Part shown: positions 58,826 through 64,000 of the stretch, in pieces | How the letters are laid out: each line of letters starts with the position of its first letter | How positions within the stretch are numbered: the stretch's first letter is position 1 | From: Arthrobacter sp. StoSoilA2 | GTDB taxonomy: Bacteria; Actinomycetota; Actinomycetes; Actinomycetales; Micrococcaceae | Assembly: GCF_019977195.1 (NCBI RefSeq) | Contig: NZ_AP024643.1 | Location: 1,736,001 to 1,800,000 of the forward strand | DNA length: 64,000 bases | Direction of reading: 5' to 3' | Translations under genes and position numbers: made by a program | Notes under the pieces: model-generated | What the model was told of the DNA's origin: nothing | The model's input: the letters and a program-made list of their open reading frames with translations, nothing else | Databases searched by the model: none

Positions 58826-59887
58826 ATGACTGACACTTTGCCAGGCGCTGCCATCCCGAATCCGCTGGATGAAGCCGCCATCAACGCCGCCGTTGAGGAT
58901 GCGATCGCCGCGATAGCGGCTGCCTCCTCCCTCGAAGAACTCAAGGCTGTCCGCCTCGCCCACACAGGCGAGAAGTCGCCCCTGAGCCTGGCCAACCGTG
59001 AAATCGGTGGCCTCGCCAAGGAGCACAAGGCTGCCGCCGGAAAGCTCATGGGATCCTCACGGGGCCGGGTCAACCAGGCGCTCGCCGCCCGGACCGAAGT
59101 ACTCGAAGCCGAGAACGACGCCCGGATCCTGGTGGAGGAAACCGTTGATGTCACGGCGGCGCCGCGTCGACGCCGTGCGGGAGCGCGCCATCCGCTGTCC
59201 ACGCTGCAGGACCGTGTTTCGGACATCTTCGTGGGCATGGGCTGGGAAATTGCCGAAGGTCCCGAGGTGGAGTCCGAGTGGTTCAACTTCGACGCCCTGA
59301 ATTTCAAGCCGGACCACCCGGCCCGCGAAATGCAGGACACGTTCTTCGTGGAACCTCCCGAGGCACACCTGCTCATGCGCACCCACACCTCTCCGGTTCA
59401 GGTCCGTTCCATGCTGGAGCGCGAAGTGCCCATCTACGTCCTGTGCCCGGGCAAGGTGTTCCGCACGGACGAGCTCGACGCAACGCACACCCCGGTCTTC
59501 CACCAGTTCGAGGGTCTGGCGATCGACAAGAACCTGAGCATGGCAGACCTCCGTGGAACGCTGGAGCACTTCGCCCGCCAGATGTTTGGCGACGAAGCCT
59601 CCATTCGCCTGCGCCCGAACTACTTCCCGTTCACCGAGCCGTCAGCCGAACTCGACATTTGGCACCCCGGTGCCAAGGGCGGTCCGCGCTGGATCGAATG
59701 GGGTGGCTGCGGCATGGTCAACCCCAACGTCCTCCGGGCTGCCGGCATCGATCCGGACGTCTATTCAGGTTTTGCCTTCGGCATGGGCATCGAGCGCACG
59801 CTCATGTTCCGCAACGAGGTCGGCGACATGCGCGACATGATCGAGGGCGATGTACGTTTCAGCGAGCACTTCGGGATGGAGATCTAA
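58826..59887 (+). CDS. pheS: Phenylalanine-tRNA ligase alpha subunit
   Basis: 353 residues. N-terminal coiled coil (about 1-90), then class II catalytic core with motif 2 region SPVQVRSML...VFRTDELDATHTPVFHQFEG and motif 3 GFAFGMGIERTLMFRNEV. ATG at 58826. pheT begins 2 nt after the stop. Confidence 0.98.
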   Translation: MTDTLPGAAIPNPLDEAAINAAVEDAIAAIAAASSLEELKAVRLAHTGEKSPLSLANREIGGLAKEHKAAAGKLMGSSRGRVNQALAARTEVLEAENDARILVEETVDVTAAPRRRRAGARHPLSTLQDRVSDIFVGMGWEIAEGPEVESEWFNFDALNFKPDHPAREMQDTFFVEPPEAHLLMRTHTSPVQVRSMLEREVPIYVLCPGKVFRTDELDATHTPVFHQFEGLAIDKNLSMADLRGTLEHFARQMFGDEASIRLRPNYFPFTEPSAELDIWHPGAKGGPRWIEWGGCGMVNPNVLRAAGIDPDVYSGFAFGMGIERTLMFRNEVGDMRDMIEGDVRFSEHFGMEI

Positions 59888-59889
59888 CA

Positions 59890-62433
59890 GTGCGTATCCC
59901 ACTTTCCTGGCTGCGTGAATTTGCGCAGGTTCCGGCCGATGCCACGGCCGAAGACGTCATGGCGGACCTGGTCAAGGTCGGTTTTGAAGAAGAGGAAGTC
60001 CACCGTCCCACGGATGAACTCACGGGTCCCATTGTGGTTGGCCAGGTGCTGAGCCTGGTCAAGGAACCGCAATCCAATGGCAAGACCATCAACTGGTGCC
60101 AGGTCCGTGTTGTCCCTGAAGGGCAGGAACAGACCCTGACTGGCGAGGGAATCGATCCTTCCGGCGTGCAGGGCATCATTTGTGGCGCCCACAACTTCGT
60201 GGAAGGCGACAAAGTTGTTGTCACGCTTCCCGGAGCTGTGCTGCCCGGCAACTTCCGGATTTCGGCGCGGAAAACTTACGGTCACCTGTCTGCGGGCATG
60301 ATCGCTTCCGTCCGCGAACTGGGCATCGGCGATGACCATGATGGAATCCTGGTCCTCTCACGGATCGGGTTGGATCCGGAAATCGGCACGGACGCCATGA
60401 AACTCCTTGGTCTCTATGACCAGGCTGCGGAAATCAACGTCACGCCGGACCGCGGCTACGCCTTCTCCATCCGTGGTGTGGCACGCGAATACGCCCACGC
60501 CACCGGAACATCCTTCGTTGACCCGGCCTCCAAGGTCAACGCTCCGGCCAGCCTCCAAGGCGGGTACGGCGTAAAGCTCAACGACGACGCCCCCATCTAT
60601 GGCAAGCCGGGCTGTGACCGCTTCGTGGCACGTACAGTGCGTGGCGTGGACGCTTCCCGTCCCACCCCGCCGTGGATGTCTGCACGTCTTCGTCTGGCCG
60701 GCGTCCGTTCCATCTCCCTGCCGGTTGATATTTCCAACTACGTCATGCTTGAGCTCGGCCAGCCGAACCACTGCTACGACCTCGACAAGCTTGCGGGCGA
60801 CATCGTGGTTCGCCGCGCTGTGGCGGGGGAAAAGATCACCACGCTGGACGACAAAGAGCGCACGCTCGATGTCGAAGACCTGCTGATCACCGATGACTCC
60901 GGAGCTATCGGCATCGCCGGGGTCATGGGCGGTGCCCACACCGAGGTTTCGGATTCCACCACGAACATTCTGGTGGAAGCCGCGCACTTCGACGAAGTAT
61001 CGATTGCACGTTCCCGTCGCCGCCATAAGCTTCCGTCCGAAGCATCCAAGCGCTTCGAGCGCGGGGTTGACTGGCACGTTGCGAATGTCGCCGCGCAGCG
61101 CGTGGTGGACCTCTTGGTTGAACTTGCCGGAGGTACTGCGGACGAGACAGGTACCGACGTCGGAACCGCTCCTGACGCCGTCACCATTGACTTGCCTGCA
61201 GAGTTCGCCGCCGCCCGTATCGGTATCGACTTCACGGCAGAGCAGATCACAACGTCCCTGGTGGATCTTGGTGCTGCTGTGGAGAAGACTTCCACCGGCT
61301 ATCTGGTGACGGCTCCGAGCTGGCGCAACGACCTCGAAACCAAGGAAGACCTGTCCGAGGAAATAGCCCGCTTGGTTGGCTATGACAACATCCCGGCAAC
61401 GCTGCCCGTGGCGCCTCCGGGCCGTGGCCTGAGCCGCAGCCAGCAGCAGAAGCGCCGCGTCGTGCAAGCTCTGGCGGACGCCGGACTGACGGAGGTCCTG
61501 TCCTATCCGTTCGTCTCCAAGGCATCCAACGAGACCTTCGGCGTGCCAGCGGAAGGCGAAGAACGTCCGGCCTTGAAGCTGGCCAACCCCATCAGCGAGG
61601 AGCACGGTTACCTACGTACGTCCATCCTGCCGGGACTGATCGAGGTTGCCCGCCGGAACCACTCCCGCGGTTTCCGTGACCTGGCACTCTATGAGGCCGG
61701 CTCGGTGTTCCTTCCCGGCGAAAAGCTCGGTACTGAATCCATCCCGCCGCTGGGCGTCAAGCCTTCCGATGAGGTACTGGATGCACTGTACGACGGCGTC
61801 CCGCACCAGCCGCTGCACATCGCGGCTGTCTTGACTGGCCACGATTCTCCGGCTGCTGCGACGCACACGCCGCGTGCCTGGGACTGGGCCGACGCTTTGG
61901 ATGTCGCGCGGCTCATCGCGGATGTTCTCGGCGTTGAACTTGTAGTCAGCCAGGGGAGCCACCAGGCCTTCCATCCCGGACGTGCTGCACAGCTCGCGCT
62001 GCGGTCCGGCGACGTTGTGGGCTACGCCGGTGAGCTGCACCCGAAGCTCCTCGCAGCCCACGACATGCCAGCACGCTCTGTGGCGGTTGAGGTCAATGTT
62101 GAGGCGCTGTTCGATGCAGCCGCCGACGTCATTGTGGCCAAGCACATCTCCGGGTTCCCCGTGGCGACGCAGGATGTCGCCTTGGTGGTTCCGCAGGATG
62201 TTCCGGCTGACCAGGTGCTTGCCGCGTTGCGTGAAGGTGCCGGGGAACTCCTCGAAGACGTCGCATTGTTCGACGTCTACGTTGGCCCGGGCATCGAGGA
62301 AGGCAAGAAGTCTCTCGCGTTCGGCCTCCGTTTCCGTGCAGCTGACCGCACGCTGACTGCCGACGAAGCTTCGGAGGCCCGCGCCGGCGCTGTGGCTGTT
62401 GCTGCAGAGCGTTTTGGTGCAGTGCAGCGGTAG
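59890..62433 (+). CDS. pheT: Phenylalanine-tRNA ligase beta subunit
   Basis: 847 residues from a GTG at 59890 (RIPLSWLREFAQ). Domains in order: tRNA-binding (GQVLSLVKEPQSNG), B1/B5, B3/B4 editing part (KLPSEASKRFERGVDW), and the C-terminal ferredoxin-like anticodon-binding domain (SGFPVATQDVALVV). Forms the alpha2-beta2 enzyme with PheS. The frame is open upstream inside pheS, which is not evidence of an earlier start. Confidence 0.98.
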   Translation: MRIPLSWLREFAQVPADATAEDVMADLVKVGFEEEEVHRPTDELTGPIVVGQVLSLVKEPQSNGKTINWCQVRVVPEGQEQTLTGEGIDPSGVQGIICGAHNFVEGDKVVVTLPGAVLPGNFRISARKTYGHLSAGMIASVRELGIGDDHDGILVLSRIGLDPEIGTDAMKLLGLYDQAAEINVTPDRGYAFSIRGVAREYAHATGTSFVDPASKVNAPASLQGGYGVKLNDDAPIYGKPGCDRFVARTVRGVDASRPTPPWMSARLRLAGVRSISLPVDISNYVMLELGQPNHCYDLDKLAGDIVVRRAVAGEKITTLDDKERTLDVEDLLITDDSGAIGIAGVMGGAHTEVSDSTTNILVEAAHFDEVSIARSRRRHKLPSEASKRFERGVDWHVANVAAQRVVDLLVELAGGTADETGTDVGTAPDAVTIDLPAEFAAARIGIDFTAEQITTSLVDLGAAVEKTSTGYLVTAPSWRNDLETKEDLSEEIARLVGYDNIPATLPVAPPGRGLSRSQQQKRRVVQALADAGLTEVLSYPFVSKASNETFGVPAEGEERPALKLANPISEEHGYLRTSILPGLIEVARRNHSRGFRDLALYEAGSVFLPGEKLGTESIPPLGVKPSDEVLDALYDGVPHQPLHIAAVLTGHDSPAAATHTPRAWDWADALDVARLIADVLGVELVVSQGSHQAFHPGRAAQLALRSGDVVGYAGELHPKLLAAHDMPARSVAVEVNVEALFDAAADVIVAKHISGFPVATQDVALVVPQDVPADQVLAALREGAGELLEDVALFDVYVGPGIEEGKKSLAFGLRFRAADRTLTADEASEARAGAVAVAAERFGAVQR

Positions 62434-62451
62434 CGCCTTCGCATGCGATGA

Positions 62452-62487
62452 AATCCCCGGAACCTCCTGGTTCCGGGGATTTTTTTT
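62452..62487 (+). terminator. Intrinsic terminator after pheT
   Basis: A 13-bp stem (AATCCCCGGAACC) with loop TCCT and an eight-T tail, about 20 nt after the stop. Confidence 0.94.
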
Positions 62488-62568
62488 CAGTTGCCTCCGG
62501 AATCAGCGACAGCTCGGTCCGTTTGGCCAGACAATGGAGACTCGGAATACTTTGGGGAGGATTGAGCC

Positions 62569-62652
62569 ATGGCAAAGCGTATCCGCGGTCTAACCGCCGT
62601 GATTTATCAACCGGTTCGGTCCGTGCCGACGATGAACCACGTAACCTCGTGA
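62569..62652 (+). CDS. 27-codon ORF coupled to the NERD gene
   Basis: Starts at an ATG 8 nt after the strong ribosome site GGGGAGG and ends at a TGA that overlaps the GTG start of the NERD gene (GTGA). The peptide begins MAKRIRGLTAV and ends HVTS. Either a leader that loads ribosomes for the downstream gene or a small protein. The segment between the pheT terminator and this start has no other gene. Confidence 0.5.
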   Translation: MAKRIRGLTAVIYQPVRSVPTMNHVTS

Positions 62653-63470
62653 AGCAGATGCGGCTCCGGTACGCCGGAGTGTGCCGGGAGTGCGGTGCAT
62701 CTCTTCCGGCCGGGACAGCGGCAATCTACGAGAGCGAGACCAGGACTGTCCTCTGCTTGGAGTGTGCCACCGAGGCTACGGAAGCTATGTCCTCCGACAC
62801 GGAACCGCCTGGAACGGAGGGTGCGGTCGCAGATCCCGGAGTAGCCGGTTCATCGGCCCGACGTGAGTACGTTCGCCGAAAGGCGAAGGACGAGGAGAGG
62901 CTGCGCGGGAAGTGGGGTCGTTTCGGCGGCCTCGCCGTCGCGCTCTCTGACGAGCGACCGCACACCAAGTCCTGGGATCGGGGCGCGGTCGGTGAAGAAC
63001 GACTCGGCGCCAGGCTAAGTGCCCTTGCCACCGATGGTTTGGCCGTCCTTCATGACCGCCGCATCCCCGGCTCGAAGGCCAACATCGACCACATTGCCAT
63101 CACTCCGGGTGGAATCTGGGTGATCGACGCCAAGCGGTACAAGGGACGGCCCGAACTGGAGATCGAGGGTGGCATCCTTCGCCCACGCGTGGAGAAGCTG
63201 CTGGTCGGCCGGCGCAATTGCACGAAACTGGTCGATGGGGTGCTCAAACAAGTCGATCTCGTCCGAGACTTCGTAGGGGATGTCCCCGTCACCGGCGCGT
63301 TGTGCTTCATAGAGGCCGATTGGCCCCTCATCGGAGGTTGGTTCTCCATTCGTGGCGTTCACGTGCTGTGGCCGAAACGCCTAGCCAAGGTGCTTGCAGC
63401 GGAGACAGCCGGCGATGTTGATGTGGCGGCTGTGCGGGAAGCGGTGGCCGCCCGATTCAGGTCAGCGTGA
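62649..63470 (+). CDS. Zinc-ribbon NERD (nuclease-related) domain protein
   Basis: 273 residues from GTG 62649; ATG 62658 is the alternative. The N-terminus has CREC...CLEC (a zinc ribbon, about residues 11-38), then a charged linker. The NERD domain (about 115-230) has RGAVGEERLGARL, NIDHIAITPGGIWVIDAKRYKG with the restriction-like Asp...Asp-Ala-Lys core, and a C-terminal part ending ARFRSA. Nuclease activity is inferred from the fold. It overlaps the next gene by GTGA. Confidence 0.83.
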   Translation: MKQMRLRYAGVCRECGASLPAGTAAIYESETRTVLCLECATEATEAMSSDTEPPGTEGAVADPGVAGSSARREYVRRKAKDEERLRGKWGRFGGLAVALSDERPHTKSWDRGAVGEERLGARLSALATDGLAVLHDRRIPGSKANIDHIAITPGGIWVIDAKRYKGRPELEIEGGILRPRVEKLLVGRRNCTKLVDGVLKQVDLVRDFVGDVPVTGALCFIEADWPLIGGWFSIRGVHVLWPKRLAKVLAAETAGDVDVAAVREAVAARFRSA

Positions 63471-64000
63471 CCTTAGTGCAGAGTCCTGTGTTCGAACTGC
63501 GCAGGCTCGACGAAGTGCTTGTTGCGGGCGCCCGCCTTCAGGAGCTCGGGCGGCCCGCCCAGGAACGGGCGCTCCGTTTCGCCAGCGCCAAGGACCGGGA
63601 AGACTTCATCGCGGGCCGACTGGCGTTATGGCACTTCGCTGCTTCGCTCCTCGACGTGGATCCGGCCCGGCTAGTGCCCGACTACAGCTGCCCACAGTGC
63701 GGGCCGGCCCAGGACCACGGCCGCCCGGGTTTCATGCTCGACGGCGTCCCCGCGCCTCTCGCGCTAAGCGCATCCAAAGCCCAGGGCTGGGTGCTGCTGG
63801 CCGGCGTCGTGCATCCATCCGAGGGCGCCCGGCTGGGAGTCGACCTTGAAGCTATTGATCAAGCAGCGTTCCAGGGCTTTGATGATGTTGCCTTGACTCC
63901 GGGGGAGAAGCACTTCCTGAAGAGTGTGCCGGAAAATCAAAAGGCGGTGCAGCGTACACGCTTGTGGGCACGCAAGGAAGCCTGGCTGAAGATGACCGGG
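63467..64000 (+). CDS. 4'-phosphopantetheinyl transferase, 5' part
   Basis: Transfers phosphopantetheine from CoA to carrier proteins. GTG start overlapping the NERD stop; 178 codons are seen before the right edge cuts the gene. Sfp-type signatures: RFASAKDREDFIAGRL, CPQCG with DHGRPG, the metal-binding GVDLEAID, and WARKEAWLKMTG at the very end. Probably serves polyketide, siderophore or fatty-acid carriers; which is not shown here. Confidence 0.86.
   Translation, partial: MTLVQSPVFELRRLDEVLVAGARLQELGRPAQERALRFASAKDREDFIAGRLALWHFAASLLDVDPARLVPDYSCPQCGPAQDHGRPGFMLDGVPAPLALSASKAQGWVLLAGVVHPSEGARLGVDLEAIDQAAFQGFDDVALTPGEKHFLKSVPENQKAVQRTRLWARKEAWLKMTG

Noticed and set aside
59278..59889. Open frame extending pheT upstream by about 200 codons inside pheS
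   Set aside because: It overlaps the well-conserved pheS in another frame; PheT homologues begin at RIPLSWL, the GTG at 59890. Long open shadow frames are expected at this GC content.
62448..62648. N-terminal extension of the NERD protein from an ATG at 62448
   Set aside because: That ATG lies in the pheT terminator hairpin, the codons read through it, and a separate small ORF with a strong ribosome site leads to the GTG at 62649.
1..64000. tRNA, rRNA, insertion sequences, prophage or attachment sites
   Set aside because: None of the intergenic stretches shows a cloverleaf with CCA end, terminal inverted repeats with transposase, or integrase genes.

Overview
The window is a 64 kb stretch of chromosome from a high-GC actinobacterium. 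Gene order (infB-rbfA-truB-ribF-rpsO-pnp; dapB/dapA-rnj-ftsK-pgsA-cinA-clgR-recA-recX-miaB-miaA-dapF-hflX-lexA-hisCBHA-infC-rpmI-rplT-pheST), many GTG starts, PriA-type HisA and actinobacterial LexA boxes point to the Micrococcaceae, most likely Arthrobacter/Paenarthrobacter. This is inferred from content, not from a database search. Nearly all of it is core genome. I saw no insertion sequence, prophage, CRISPR array, tRNA or rRNA gene.

Layout. 1-9.6 kb: translation and RNA metabolism (3' part of infB, rbfA, truB, ribF, rpsO, pnp), with a guanine deaminase and a frameshifted aminotransferase inserted. 9.7-19.6 kb: an M16 peptidase, a DUF1579 protein, then a molybdenum island: moaD-moaA on the minus strand, and divergently a two-component system, a membrane molybdopterin oxidoreductase, moeA, moaC, mogA/moaB and moaE, mostly translationally coupled. 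19.7-30.5 kb: lysine/cell-wall precursor genes (dapB, dapA), RNase J, FtsK, PgsA, CinA, ClgR, plus an SOS-boxed divergent pair (a small TOPRIM protein and a DUF222-like fragment). 30.6-43 kb: MarR regulator, recA-recX, miaB-miaA, dapF, a methyltransferase, hflX, a DinG-like helicase, lexA and a divergent LysM cell-division-inhibitor candidate. 43-49 kb: hisC-hisB-hisH-hisA and transport genes. 49.5-54 kb: infC-rpmI-rplT, a SpoU-family rRNA methyltransferase and a cation efflux protein. 54-64 kb: MFS transporter, MutT, an SOS-boxed radical SAM protein, pyrrolidone carboxyl peptidase, SIMPL and HExxH proteins, pheS-pheT, a Zn-ribbon NERD protein and the 5' part of a phosphopantetheinyl transferase.

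Regulation. At least fifteen genes begin 6 or 7 nt after a TANNNT -10 hexamer, the signature of leaderless actinobacterial transcripts. Four LexA boxes sharing the form TCGAAT-N4-GTTC link recA, lexA/LysM, the radical SAM gene and the TOPRIM/DUF222 pair into a local SOS regulon. infC uses an AUU start codon. clgR has a GGAAC-N18-GTT promoter of the SigH/SigE type.

Most unusual points: the SOS-boxed TOPRIM/DUF222 pair; a ribosomal protein L20 fused to an extra C-terminal domain; a doubled-length IF-3; a polytopic oxidoreductase with an internal twin-arginine motif; 22-nt tandem repeats placed across two stop codons; and a 27-codon ORF coupled to the NERD gene.
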